From the NCBI GenBank assembly GCA_018648805.1, contig JABGQM010000008.1:31785-95784 (forward strand): a stretch of 64,000 nt of DNA. Direction: 5' to 3'. The position numbers and the translations under genes were made by a program. Position 1 is the stretch's first letter. Every line of letters begins with the position of its first letter. The DNA comes from Verrucomicrobiota bacterium. Its GTDB lineage: Bacteria; Verrucomicrobiota; Kiritimatiellia; UBA8416; JABMPJ01. The notes below the pieces were generated by a model. It did not search any database. It saw only the letters and a program-made list of their open reading frames with translations, and was not told the DNA's origin. Below, one piece after another: positions 7,748 through 15,825 of the stretch.

Positions 7748-8626
7748 ATGAGCAAAGTCAACATAACCGTCCTGGTAGAGAATACGGTCCGCAAACACGG
7801 GCTGCTGGCGGAACACGGCCTGGCGCTCTGGATCGAAGTCGACTCCCACCGGATTCTCTTCGACACCGGCCAGACCGGCGTTCTGCGCCACAACGCGCCA
7901 CAGCTCGGGATCCGCTTGGGATCGGCGGACTCCATCGTCTTGAGTCACGGCCACTATGATCATACCGGAGGCCTGGCATCCATGCCCCTCTCGGAGGCAA
8001 GCCGCCGGGCCGATTGCGGTGAGGCTGGCGGAACGCTACCCAATCCCCTACGGGTCTTGGCGCATCCCGGCTGTTTTGGCGACAAGTTCGCCCTGAACCG
8101 GGACGGCACCAGCCGGTATATCGGCATGCCACAATACGCCCGGGACGTCTTGGAGCGGTCAACCATCCTTATCCCGGTCGAAGCACCAACCGACATCTGC
8201 GAATCGGTTGTCGCTACAGGCCCGGTACCACGGCGAACGGACTTCGAACCCACGGGCGACACGTTCTTCAAGGATGCCGCTTGCCGGGAGCCGGACAACT
8301 TGATCGATGACCAGGCGATGTTTATCAAGACGCAGAATGGTCTCGTTGTAATCCTCGGTTGCGCCCACGCAGGCATCATCAACACGCTCAATTACATCAG
8401 GGATCTCGCGCCCCAACACTCCATCCTGGCGGTGATTGGAGGCATGCACCTGGCGGCGGCCGATGAGTCGCGACTGGACAGAACGGTAGCCGCCCTGCGC
8501 GATATGCAGCTTCAATACCTCTACCCTCTGCACTGCACCGGACACCCCGCCATAGGAAAGCTCGTGCAGTCGATCCCCAATGCGATGCCGGTCTGCCCCG
8601 TTGGAACCACACTGAACTTTGAGTAG
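7748..8626 (+). CDS. MBL-fold metallo-hydrolase (COG1237-like)
   Basis: Metallo-beta-lactamase fold protein of 292 aa. The metal motif is SHGHYDHTGG, with further ligands in GCAHAGIIN and the C-terminal PLHCTGHPA. This arrangement matches the family loosely named 7,8-dihydropterin-6-methyl-4-(beta-D-ribofuranosyl)-aminobenzene-5'-phosphate synthase. In most bacteria the biochemical role is not established. It is immediately adjacent to NifX-like gene 2 and 40 bp before NifX-like gene 3, so it belongs to the operon. A role in cluster or pterin chemistry is only inferred from context. Confidence 0.85.
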   Translation: MSKVNITVLVENTVRKHGLLAEHGLALWIEVDSHRILFDTGQTGVLRHNAPQLGIRLGSADSIVLSHGHYDHTGGLASMPLSEASRRADCGEAGGTLPNPLRVLAHPGCFGDKFALNRDGTSRYIGMPQYARDVLERSTILIPVEAPTDICESVVATGPVPRRTDFEPTGDTFFKDAACREPDNLIDDQAMFIKTQNGLVVILGCAHAGIINTLNYIRDLAPQHSILAVIGGMHLAAADESRLDRTVAALRDMQLQYLYPLHCTGHPAIGKLVQSIPNAMPVCPVGTTLNFE

Positions 8627-8666
8627 TGAGAAGAGAAACATCAACATACCAAGGAGACCAAGAGAG

Positions 8667-9005
8667 ATGAACATTGCAATCCCCCTAACCGGCGGCAAGT
8701 TGTCGGCCCACTTTGGACACTGCGAAGCGTTTGCACTGATACACGCCAACGTAGCCCGTAAGAGTATCGAATCAAATGAGATGCTGACCCCACCCGCACA
8801 CGAGCCCGGAGTGCTGCCGCGCTGGCTGGCCGAGAAAGGCGCTGAACTGGTCATCGCCGGCGGCATGGGCGGACGCGCCCAGGGCCTGTTCCAGGAACAG
8901 GGCATTGATGTCCTGGTCGGCGCGCCGACAGAAACGCCCGAAGCGATTGCTATGGCTTACCTCGAAGGGACGCTCACGACCGGGGCCAATATTTGTGACC
9001 ATTAG
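8667..9005 (+). CDS. NifX/NifB-type cofactor-binding family protein 3
   Basis: Protein of 112 aa and the third PF02579 member in the operon. It begins MNIAIPLTGGKLSAHFGHCEAFALI and has the SAHFGHC motif with a potential metal-ligand His and Cys, then LVIAGGMGGRAQGLFQEQGIDVLVG. This HFGHC subgroup is usual beside MinD-ferredoxin ATPases. I placed the start at 8667 rather than 8619 because family homology begins there and an AAGGAGACC ribosome region precedes it. The three paralogues differ clearly from one another, which argues for distinct roles rather than recent duplication. Confidence 0.85.
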   Translation: MNIAIPLTGGKLSAHFGHCEAFALIHANVARKSIESNEMLTPPAHEPGVLPRWLAEKGAELVIAGGMGGRAQGLFQEQGIDVLVGAPTETPEAIAMAYLEGTLTTGANICDH

Positions 9006-9078
9006 GATTGTACGAGACCGTCTGCTCGAATGGGTCTCTGGTAGACCCATTCGAGGCACGGGACAAGAGGAACAGCGT

Positions 9079-9423
9079 ATGCATGCCGGGAATCTCGACG
9101 GCAATTTCGGCCGTATGAACGACCCCACCTCGGCGGCATCCATCTGTGGGCCGTGCGGCGACGAGATGGAGTTCTACCTGACCATTGTTGACGACGTCAT
9201 TAGAGACGTGCGCTACTTTACCAGTGGCTGCGGCAACACCCGCGCCTGCGGTGCCGCGGTTGCACGACGCGCCAAGGGGCGCCGTGTGACGGATGCCCTC
9301 TCTATCAGCGCAGGCGAACTGATCCGCTCCGGCGACTGCGAACCCCACGAAGGTCGCCACTGCGCTATCTTGGCCGTCAGCACCCTCTACCGCGCGATCG
9401 CCGACTATCTGCTGCACCCCTAG
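9079..9423 (+). CDS. IscU/NifU N-domain-like Fe-S scaffold protein
   Basis: Protein of 114 aa resembling the NifU_N/IscU scaffold fold. It has a GPCGDEMEFYLTIVDD segment, an internal FTSGCGNTRACGAAVARRA stretch with Cys spacing similar to the scaffold centre, and a late Cys in GRHCAILAV. That supplies three regions of conserved cysteine as in IscU. Other IscS/IscU partners are absent from the window. The ATG at 9079 follows AAGAGGAACAGCGT. It is embedded in the sigma-54 operon after NifX-like gene 3. A scaffold or carrier role in cluster assembly fits the neighbours but remains inference. Confidence 0.7.
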   Translation: MHAGNLDGNFGRMNDPTSAASICGPCGDEMEFYLTIVDDVIRDVRYFTSGCGNTRACGAAVARRAKGRRVTDALSISAGELIRSGDCEPHEGRHCAILAVSTLYRAIADYLLHP

Positions 9424-9509
9424 AACGTTCACCACATGATGAAAGGAGTTAGATCAAGATCATGAAAAGGCCACTGACATACACAGATGAAAAGAGGGGA
9501 TATACCAAG

Positions 9510-10286
9510 ATGATGAAGAGATCCGCTATATTTGTTTGCTGTGGGATGCTAGCGGGGAACCTGCTGGCGCATCACGCGATGGAGTACATTGAGATGGAGA
9601 GTTACTCAACCGCCAAACGAGGGGAGTCTGTGCTTCATCTGCACTATGACTATATGGTGGATGACAAAGACAATCCAGATCTCGATCACTGGGAGTTCAC
9701 CCCAGGCATCTCCTATGGGATTGGAGACCGGCTTATGCTGGACCTGCACACCCATTTCGCCGGATTCGGCATCGACCATATCGTCGATGAAGAGCGTGCG
9801 ACACTCGAGCCGAATGGCCCGTCCCCTTTCATGGAAGCTGTGGCCGGAAGTCTCCAGTATCGCGTCATCGAAGACTGGCTCGTCGACATTGCCGTTGTGG
9901 GGACCATTGAAGTGCCGTTTAGTCGGGCCGAGACGATACTGGGCTGCGAGGACAATGTGTATGCAGGTATGCTCATCCTCGGCAAAGACTTCGGGGAGCA
10001 CAGCAATATCACACTCAACCTGGGCTACGAGGAAGAGGGGGATGAGAGCGACACCAGCTGGGCACTTGGCGTGAAGACACCCATTTCCGATGACCCCCAT
10101 GGCATAGCCGCCGGCATAGAGGTCATGGGAAGCTTTGAAGACACAGCCGATAACTGGTCGATTCTTCCCGGCGTCTACATGCCGCTTGGGGCAGAGAATA
10201 TCGTGCTCAAGAGCGGTCTGGAATTCGGCAAGGCCGATGGGGCAACCGCCATGCGGGCCAATGCAACGCTGATGTACAGGTTTTAG
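9510..10286 (+). CDS. Exported beta-barrel-like protein, possible outer-membrane transporter
   Basis: Protein of 258 aa with an N-terminal signal peptide (MMKRSAIFVCCGMLAGNLLA) and a mature part rich in alternating polar and hydrophobic strands. It ends in the aromatic ALMYRF-like terminus NATLMYRF, as outer-membrane barrels often do. It resembles the transporter family that includes Phenol_MetA_deg proteins, though I cannot confirm membership. ATG 9510 suits the signal peptide better than the longer 9462 start. GAGGGG lies 10 nt upstream. It follows the IscU-like gene in the same direction and precedes a DUF4198 protein, suggesting metal or small-solute passage across the outer membrane. Confidence 0.65.
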   Translation: MMKRSAIFVCCGMLAGNLLAHHAMEYIEMESYSTAKRGESVLHLHYDYMVDDKDNPDLDHWEFTPGISYGIGDRLMLDLHTHFAGFGIDHIVDEERATLEPNGPSPFMEAVAGSLQYRVIEDWLVDIAVVGTIEVPFSRAETILGCEDNVYAGMLILGKDFGEHSNITLNLGYEEEGDESDTSWALGVKTPISDDPHGIAAGIEVMGSFEDTADNWSILPGVYMPLGAENIVLKSGLEFGKADGATAMRANATLMYRF

Positions 10287-10307
10287 CGCATGGAGATGGT
10301 CGCACAA

Positions 10308-10994
10308 ATGAAACGATTGAACAGGGCGCACGCGATGCTTGCGACTGCACTATGGCTCTCTCTGCCCGTGCTTGCACACGACTACTGGCTGACCCCTGGG
10401 GAGTTCACCCCGGCGGTTGGTACCGAAACAGAGATACTGCTGTGCAGCGGTCATAGTTTCCCGAAGCACTCTACTGACACCCATGGCTACCGTGTCCATG
10501 AGGCGGTCATGATGGCGCCGGGAGGTGAATCTATACCGCTGACGATTGAGCATAACGACAAAGGCACATCAGCCCGCGTGGCCTTTCAGACGAACGGCAC
10601 GTACATGGTCAGCTTCTCCCTGGCGGGCCCCAAGAAGAAGGAGCCGGCCTATTGGACGAGATCGCTTGTTGTCGTGGGAGACCAGTCCCGTGCGGAGGAC
10701 AACCGCCAGACAGGCACAGGCATGGAGATTGTTCCTGGCGCCGGGTGGCAGGACGTGAAGGTCAACGACAGTCTGCCGCTTTCGGTGGCATACAATGGGC
10801 GTACGATTCGTGCGTTGATAAGCATTTCACGAGAGGATGGCAGGGTGAGCCACATACGCTCGTCGACCCGCCGACCGGCCATGCTGAAGATCAAGACACC
10901 GGGGCGATACCTCGTCATTGCTTCCGTTGCCGGCAATAGGTGTTCATTGACTTTTGTGGTAGCCAGAGGTGGAGGATCTCTGGCGTTGAGATGA
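10308..10994 (+). CDS. DUF4198-type periplasmic protein
   Basis: Exported protein of 228 aa with a cleavable signal peptide ending LSLPVLAHDYWLTP. The HDYWLTPGEF start of the mature protein, the Ig-like beta pattern and LPLSVAYNG are features of DUF4198 proteins, several of which accompany nickel or cobalt uptake systems. The N-terminal HD-x-W region could bind metal through the freed amino terminus, by analogy with those families. I placed the start at 10308 because the signal peptide begins there; 10290 is possible. It follows the barrel-like protein and overlaps the next small ORF by 4 bp (ATGA). Confidence 0.7.
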   Translation: MKRLNRAHAMLATALWLSLPVLAHDYWLTPGEFTPAVGTETEILLCSGHSFPKHSTDTHGYRVHEAVMMAPGGESIPLTIEHNDKGTSARVAFQTNGTYMVSFSLAGPKKKEPAYWTRSLVVVGDQSRAEDNRQTGTGMEIVPGAGWQDVKVNDSLPLSVAYNGRTIRALISISREDGRVSHIRSSTRRPAMLKIKTPGRYLVIASVAGNRCSLTFVVARGGGSLALR

Positions 10995-11128
10995 GCGACG
11001 AGCTTGGACTCATCAGCATAGAGTTCTCCCCCTGCGAATTGCTGTCAGAAGAGGAGCTCGCAAACGGTGTGGACGATTTGAAGGTGATGCAGCACAATCT
11101 CCAGAACATTAGCGTGATTTTCAAGTGA
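10991..11128 (+). CDS. Small hypothetical protein (45 aa)
   Basis: A short frame beginning MSDELGLISIEFSPCEL whose ATG overlaps the DUF4198 stop by 4 bp, the arrangement of translationally coupled genes. The product is acidic with one Cys and no membrane segment. I do not recognise it. It lies between two same-strand genes in the operon. It could also be the surviving start of a longer gene, but no continuation is visible in other frames downstream. Confidence 0.4.
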   Translation: MSDELGLISIEFSPCELLSEEELANGVDDLKVMQHNLQNISVIFK

Positions 11129-11144
11129 CGGGTAAGGGCACAGC

Positions 11145-11636
11145 ATGACGGGGCTGGGCATAGGACCACGATTCGGAGTTCCGTGTATGGCGTACGGGAT
11201 CATGGCCGTGCTACTGACGCGTCGCTTCCCGGATATTTTCCTGTTCCCGCAGAGCACATCCGTCGCAGTGGGCGTAGCGGGAACGTTACTGCTCTGGGTG
11301 GGGCTGGCCGTCTACGTGGTCACGCTGGCTTGGTTCCTTGCCGCACACAGGAACGGCGCTCTGGTGACAAACGGTCCCTTCAGGGTTGTTCGCCACCCGC
11401 TATATGCTACATGGCTCTGGCTGGTATTCCCCGGGATCGCACTACTATGCCGTTCCTGGCTCGTGCTAGGCGTTGTCCCGGTGGGGTTCGCAACCTTTAG
11501 AGCTTTCATCCAACACGAGGAAGATGAGTTGGAACGTAGATTCGGCTGCGCGTACGAGGCCTATCGATTGAGTGTGAATCAGATTACCCCACGGATTCTC
11601 GCTCTAACGTCGCGTCGACGCACACGGGAGCCCTGA
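11145..11636 (+). CDS. Isoprenylcysteine carboxyl methyltransferase/phospholipid methyltransferase-like membrane protein
   Basis: Integral membrane protein of 163 aa with about four hydrophobic segments. The motif GPFRVVRHPLYATWL and a later EEDELERRFGCAYEAYR match the C-terminal SAM-binding region shared by ICMT and PEMT-like methyltransferases (RHPxY and E-x-x-L-x-x-x-F-x-x-x-Y-x-x-Y). Bacterial members methylate varied small lipids or isoprenoid thiols, so the substrate is unassigned. It lies 16 bp after the 45-aa ORF and is probably the last gene of the sigma-54 operon. The next gene has its own strong ribosome site after a 105-bp gap. Confidence 0.75.
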   Translation: MTGLGIGPRFGVPCMAYGIMAVLLTRRFPDIFLFPQSTSVAVGVAGTLLLWVGLAVYVVTLAWFLAAHRNGALVTNGPFRVVRHPLYATWLWLVFPGIALLCRSWLVLGVVPVGFATFRAFIQHEEDELERRFGCAYEAYRLSVNQITPRILALTSRRRTREP

Positions 11637-11741
11637 AGATGCACACCGCCGCCCGATAGCGCTGATCTCAACCATCGTACATCGTTCTTGCTGACCTGTT
11701 CATGCTGCGCTAATGTCAACCTTAGCGGGAGGTATACTGAG

Positions 11742-14312
11742 ATGTGTGACTTAAGTGGTGTGTTCTGTTCTGTCGTAGCTTTCTTACTCTTGGCCGCCGT
11801 CCTGATTCCACAGCCGGCCACCGCAACCCCTCAAAACGGCGTGTTCTGGCGGATACTATATTCCGACACAACACCTATGGGGCCGGAGCGACCGGTCTCG
11901 GAGTATTCGGACTCGCCGGCCTACTCTCCCGCCGTGGCACGCGATACCAACGGCAACAGCATGGTCGTGTGGAGCTGCTTGAATAGAGACGGTAGCGACG
12001 GCGGGATCTTCATGCGCCGCTTTGGCCCGGATGGCATCCCCCTGGGAAGCGAGGTGCAGGTCAACACCTATACGGCGGGCTCGCAGTCTTACCCCGATGT
12101 GGCCATGGACGATGCAGGTAACGCGGTGGTGGTATGGCACTCGCACAACCAGAATGGTGACAACGGATACAACATCTACATGCAGCGCTACACCGCATCC
12201 GGGGCGACCGTCGGGGGAGAGACGCTGGTCAATACAACGACGAACGGTAACCAGAAGCTGCCCTGCGTCGCCATGGATGCCGACGGCGACTTTGCCGTGG
12301 CCTGGGAGGCCGACAACCTGCCGGGAGGATCGATCACAGACATCGGCATGACGCTCTTCGACGAAACCGGCGCCTCTGTGACCGGCGAAGTGCTTGTCAA
12401 CGACTACACCACGTCAGGACAGCTTCATCCAGCCATCGACATGCGATACGACGGCACCTTCGCGATCGTGTGGGAGTCGATGGGCAAGGATGGCAGCGGA
12501 CGTGGCATCTGTGCACACCTCTTCCGCCATACGGGGGCAAAATACCAGAGCGAGTTCAACGTTAACACCAACACGGTTTGGGACCAGCAAGCCCCCGATG
12601 TCGCCTATGCACCCAACGGACGCTACATGGTGACGTGGCACGATCCGTTGATGGATGGCGATGAGCTAGGAGTACGCGCGCGGTTGTACGACACAAACAC
12701 CAATGCTTTGACCGGAGAGATCGCGGTCAATGTGTACACAAATGGCGATCAGAGGAACCCGCGCATCACGGCGGACAGCAAGAGCTCCTATCACATTGCG
12801 TGGGAAAGCTACGGCAACGAAATAGGGCCTATCGAGGCCACCAATCCGGATTGCGGCATCTTTGGTCGACGCTTCGACAGCGATGGCAATGCGGTGGGGA
12901 CCAGTGAGATTCAGGTCAACGAGTGGATAGAGCGGGCCCAATATGATCCAGCCATCACAGTTCGCAACAACGGAAAAATCGCGGTGGTGTGGGTAGGAGA
13001 CGGCCAACAGGGGTGCAACCTGGTGGTGGATAAACGGGGTCCTGTCCACCCCGTTCTCCCGGGTGCAGATGCAGAATATACATTGGTTGTCAGCAACGCC
13101 GGGCCGATTACCGCCGATGCCGTCATCCTGACCGATACCCCGCCCTCCAATGCCACGGTCGAAGCCATGTCGTCTGGCGGCGCCTTGAATGGCAACGGCG
13201 GCATCTCATGGACGCTCGGCGACATGGCGCCGGGCGCGTCAGCACAACGGGACATCACGCTCCGCATGCCTTCCTGTCGGGGGCCACGGGTCTTGTTGTC
13301 GTGCGAACGCAACGCGTTCGATGGCATGCTGCACCTCTTGGATCCGGTCACGTTTCGCACGCGCAGCAGCACCATGGTCACGGTCTCCAACACAGTGGTT
13401 GAGCAGGTGAGGACGCTGGCCCTGCACCCCCATACGGGCGATGTCTATGCCATGGTCACGCAGAGCGGCATGAGTACATTCGATCTCGTCAGGCTGAACC
13501 CCTTTACCGGTGACACGGACTACATCGGCAACTGCAGCAACAAGGTGTCGGGCATGGCATTCGATAGCACCGGCGTGCTCTGGGGCGTGACCCCGAACAG
13601 CAACGGGAACCCCGCCGGAGATGAGTCGCTTTGCACGATCTCGCTTTCCAACGCAGTCATGACGATGGTGCTAACCGAGCTTGCGGGAGGGGATGGCGAC
13701 GACCTGGGCTTCTGCCCGGACGACGGCATGCTCTACCATGTCTCGGGATACAACGATCCCCGTAATGATCCGGAAGACGGGGAGATCATGGAGACCATCG
13801 ATCCCACCACGTTCACCACGACACAGGTCACGTTGACGGGGCACGACTACAACGGGTGCATTGGCCTCTGTGATGACGGCGATGGCTCGCTCTTGGCTGT
13901 TGACCGTGACGGTGACCTGTGCCGCATCACGACCGGCGGTGTGATCAGCCTGGTAACGAACCTGGATCACTCTTCGTCTGACATACTGCTGATGCGAGGC
14001 TACGCAAACATAGCCGAGGCCAGCGCCACTACCGAGGATATCCTCCCCGCCAATGACCGGGATGTCGTGGTGACTCACGTGTCAACCGACGTCACCGGCC
14101 TCGCTCCCGAAGGCGAGGGCACACGTCTCACGTGGCACTCTGAGTCGGGCCTGGTTTACCGGGTGCAGACGGCCACCAACCTGCTGGATGCGTGCTGGGT
14201 GGATACCGGCACGGACCTGCCCGCGGTCGGGGGGACCATGAGCGTGGTATTCACCAACGCCCCGGTCCCCTTCCGCGCGTACCGCTTCAACATGAACCCC
14301 GCAAACCCCTGA
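11742..14312 (+). CDS. Large secreted repeat protein with DUF11 domain
   Basis: Exported protein of 856 aa. The signal peptide (MCDLSGVFCSVVAFLLLAAVLIP) is followed by roughly seven ~55-residue repeats, each with an EVQVNTYTAG-QSYP...VVVW pattern, to about residue 425. A DUF11-type Ig-like domain follows (KRGPVHPVLPGADAEYTLVVSN...LTDTPP), then a seven-bladed-like region of VDRDGDLCRI repeats. The C-terminal module (LTWHSESGLVYRVQTATNLLDACW) is common at the ends of PVC surface proteins. GGAGG lies 9 nt before ATG 11742, which decides the start over 11688. A cell-surface or outer-membrane role is inferred. There is no catalytic motif. Confidence 0.75.
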   Translation: MCDLSGVFCSVVAFLLLAAVLIPQPATATPQNGVFWRILYSDTTPMGPERPVSEYSDSPAYSPAVARDTNGNSMVVWSCLNRDGSDGGIFMRRFGPDGIPLGSEVQVNTYTAGSQSYPDVAMDDAGNAVVVWHSHNQNGDNGYNIYMQRYTASGATVGGETLVNTTTNGNQKLPCVAMDADGDFAVAWEADNLPGGSITDIGMTLFDETGASVTGEVLVNDYTTSGQLHPAIDMRYDGTFAIVWESMGKDGSGRGICAHLFRHTGAKYQSEFNVNTNTVWDQQAPDVAYAPNGRYMVTWHDPLMDGDELGVRARLYDTNTNALTGEIAVNVYTNGDQRNPRITADSKSSYHIAWESYGNEIGPIEATNPDCGIFGRRFDSDGNAVGTSEIQVNEWIERAQYDPAITVRNNGKIAVVWVGDGQQGCNLVVDKRGPVHPVLPGADAEYTLVVSNAGPITADAVILTDTPPSNATVEAMSSGGALNGNGGISWTLGDMAPGASAQRDITLRMPSCRGPRVLLSCERNAFDGMLHLLDPVTFRTRSSTMVTVSNTVVEQVRTLALHPHTGDVYAMVTQSGMSTFDLVRLNPFTGDTDYIGNCSNKVSGMAFDSTGVLWGVTPNSNGNPAGDESLCTISLSNAVMTMVLTELAGGDGDDLGFCPDDGMLYHVSGYNDPRNDPEDGEIMETIDPTTFTTTQVTLTGHDYNGCIGLCDDGDGSLLAVDRDGDLCRITTGGVISLVTNLDHSSSDILLMRGYANIAEASATTEDILPANDRDVVVTHVSTDVTGLAPEGEGTRLTWHSESGLVYRVQTATNLLDACWVDTGTDLPAVGGTMSVVFTNAPVPFRAYRFNMNPANP

Positions 14313-14332
14313 GCAATGTTGCGAGGGAACGC

Positions 14333-14746
14333 CTACTGCTGCGACATGATCGTGCCGAGGCGTTCCTGGGCTTTGCGCACATCGGGATCGGTCATGTGGG
14401 GCATGATCTTCATGAAAGTGCTGGCCATCTTCTCGCCGACGGCTTCAGATTCCTCTAGAGCAGCCTCCAACTCTTTGGGGAGTTCCTTCCCGCCTTCAAG
14501 TTCGGGGTATTTCTCGGACAGGGCCTTCATCTTGGGTAAGAAGCCCTCCATCTCGTCGGCATAGCCATTGATCGCCTTCGCGATGGACTTGGCATCGTCC
14601 GCCTTCTCAAGCTCCGCAATGTAGGCCTCCGTGGCCTTCGCGAACTTGGCGTTCTCCTTCTTTACATCGGCATATTTGCTGCCACAGCCACTAACCACCA
14701 CGGCCGCCACCAGCAGCCCCACCACAGGAACCAGAATGCTCTTCAT
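14333..14746 (-). CDS. Small helical lipoprotein
   Basis: Lipoprotein of 137 aa with a type II signal sequence and lipobox VVVSGC (Cys about residue 21). The mature part is almost entirely charged alpha-helix (KKENAKFAKATEAYIAELEKADDAKS and similar) and likely forms helical hairpins. The ATG is preceded by AAGGGAG. It is convergent with the large secreted protein, 20 bp from its stop. No family is recognised. An envelope location is clear; function is not. Confidence 0.75.
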   Translation of the reverse strand: MKSILVPVVGLLVAAVVVSGCGSKYADVKKENAKFAKATEAYIAELEKADDAKSIAKAINGYADEMEGFLPKMKALSEKYPELEGGKELPKELEAALEESEAVGEKMASTFMKIMPHMTDPDVRKAQERLGTIMSQQ

Positions 14747-14890
14747 GTTGAACTCCCTTTACGCTACTAGAGCGACACCTGTCGCCACGCGACCCGCTGC
14801 CACGCAGACTCGACTTCATCATGCTACCCTTCCCGGCAACCGGCCTCAAGAACGAACCATGCGCGAATCGATCAGCCCTATACAATCTCG

Positions 14891-14939
14891 TTGACCCTAT
14901 CTACATGATCTTATATATATGTACTAGATCTTGTATGTA
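14891..14939 (+). promoter_or_regulatory. Sigma-70 promoter with overlapping inverted repeat for the toxin-antitoxin pair
   Basis: TTGACC (14891-14896), a 17-bp spacer and TATATA (14914-14919) form a good sigma-70 promoter. From 14902 to 14939 an imperfect inverted repeat (ACATGATCT on the left, AGATCTTGTATGT on the right) overlaps the -10 and start region. Antitoxins of this kind usually repress their own promoter, so this is a candidate operator. Confidence 0.55.
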
Positions 14940-14961
14940 CCCCGCAACAGAGGAATAAGCG

Positions 14962-15276
14962 ATGCCCCAGGACGCCACGCTACACGTGAAGCTGGACAGC
15001 ACGACGGATATAAAGCTGAAGAAACTCGCCTATGAACAAGGCAAGAGCAAGGGTCAGCTTGTCAGGGAGGCCCTCTCCGCCTGCTACCAGACCGCAATGG
15101 ATGACCTGCCACTGCGGCAACGCAGGGCCATCGCGGCCTACCAGGGCGGCTACATCAGCACGGGGAAGCTCGCGCGAGAGATGGGCATGCACGTCCTCGA
15201 ACTGAGAGGGTGGCTTAAGGAGCACGGCATCGCACTCAACACCACTTTCGCCGAGAAAGACACCGCGCATGCGTAA
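14962..15276 (+). CDS. Antitoxin with UPF0175-like DNA-binding region
   Basis: Protein of 104 aa. The N-terminal half resembles a ribbon-helix-helix (LHVKLDSTTDIKLKKLAYEQGKSKGQLVREAL). The C-terminal half has the UPF0175-like helix-turn-helix (RRAIAAYQGGYISTGKLAREMGMHVLELRGWL). UPF0175 proteins are commonly encoded just before DUF3368 PIN-like toxins, exactly as here. The ATG has AGAGGA 9 nt upstream. The coding sequence overlaps the toxin start by 8 bp, implying coupling. It is likely to bind the inverted repeat at its promoter and to neutralise the downstream nuclease. Confidence 0.8.
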   Translation: MPQDATLHVKLDSTTDIKLKKLAYEQGKSKGQLVREALSACYQTAMDDLPLRQRRAIAAYQGGYISTGKLAREMGMHVLELRGWLKEHGIALNTTFAEKDTAHA

Positions 15277-15781
15277 GAGCAGAGAGGCATTCCTCTTCGA
15301 CACGGTCGCTCTCAGCAACTTCGCGCTGGCAGGTCGCCTCGACCTCCTGCTTGCACGCTACGCAAGCAAGGCGGAGATCACACCCGAAGTCTTTGACGAG
15401 ATCATCAATGGTGTCGTTGCGGGCTACTTCGCCCTGAAGGAGATCGAGGATGCCGTGAACGACGGTCTCATCGCTCTCGCGCCGCCACGCTCCTCTTCCG
15501 CTGAACGGCAGGCCTATCGCGAACGTCTCCACATCCTTGGACCCGGTGAAGCCTCCTGTATTGTACATGCCACATTCCGAGGCGGAACGGTCGTCACAGA
15601 TGATCGCACGGCGCGTCAATGCTGCAGTGAGCGCAACATACCCGTCACGGGCACCGTCGGGATTCTGAAGGCATGCTGCCGGGATGGCGCCCTGTCGATC
15701 GAAGAAGCCGACGATATCCTCGATCGCATGATCGACGCCGGATACTACGCCCCCGTGCAACGGATCAACGATCTCGGGTGA
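15269..15781 (+). CDS. DUF3368 PIN-like toxin nuclease
   Basis: Protein of 170 aa. FDTVALSNFALAGRLDLL at the start carries the first acidic residue of a PIN-like active site. LGPGEASCIVHAT has the central Glu, and VVTDDRTARQCC has the C-terminal Asp pair, matching DUF3368. PIN toxins are Mg-dependent ribonucleases that cut tRNA, rRNA or mRNA. It is downstream of and overlapping the UPF0175-like antitoxin. All expected acidic residues are present, so it appears intact. It ends 45 bp before the stop of the convergent TonB receptor. Confidence 0.8.
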   Translation: MRKSREAFLFDTVALSNFALAGRLDLLLARYASKAEITPEVFDEIINGVVAGYFALKEIEDAVNDGLIALAPPRSSSAERQAYRERLHILGPGEASCIVHATFRGGTVVTDDRTARQCCSERNIPVTGTVGILKACCRDGALSIEEADDILDRMIDAGYYAPVQRINDLG

Positions 15782-15825
15782 ACGGGCGTCAGCCGATCCG
15801 TTCGCACGGGAGTTGAGGTCGGCGC

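Noticed and set aside
4816..9423. Nitrogen fixation cluster
   Set aside because: PF02579 and NifU-like domains alone do not imply nitrogenase. No NifHDK, NifE, NifN or full NifB is present; the activator could be NifA-like but its GAF domain does not decide it.
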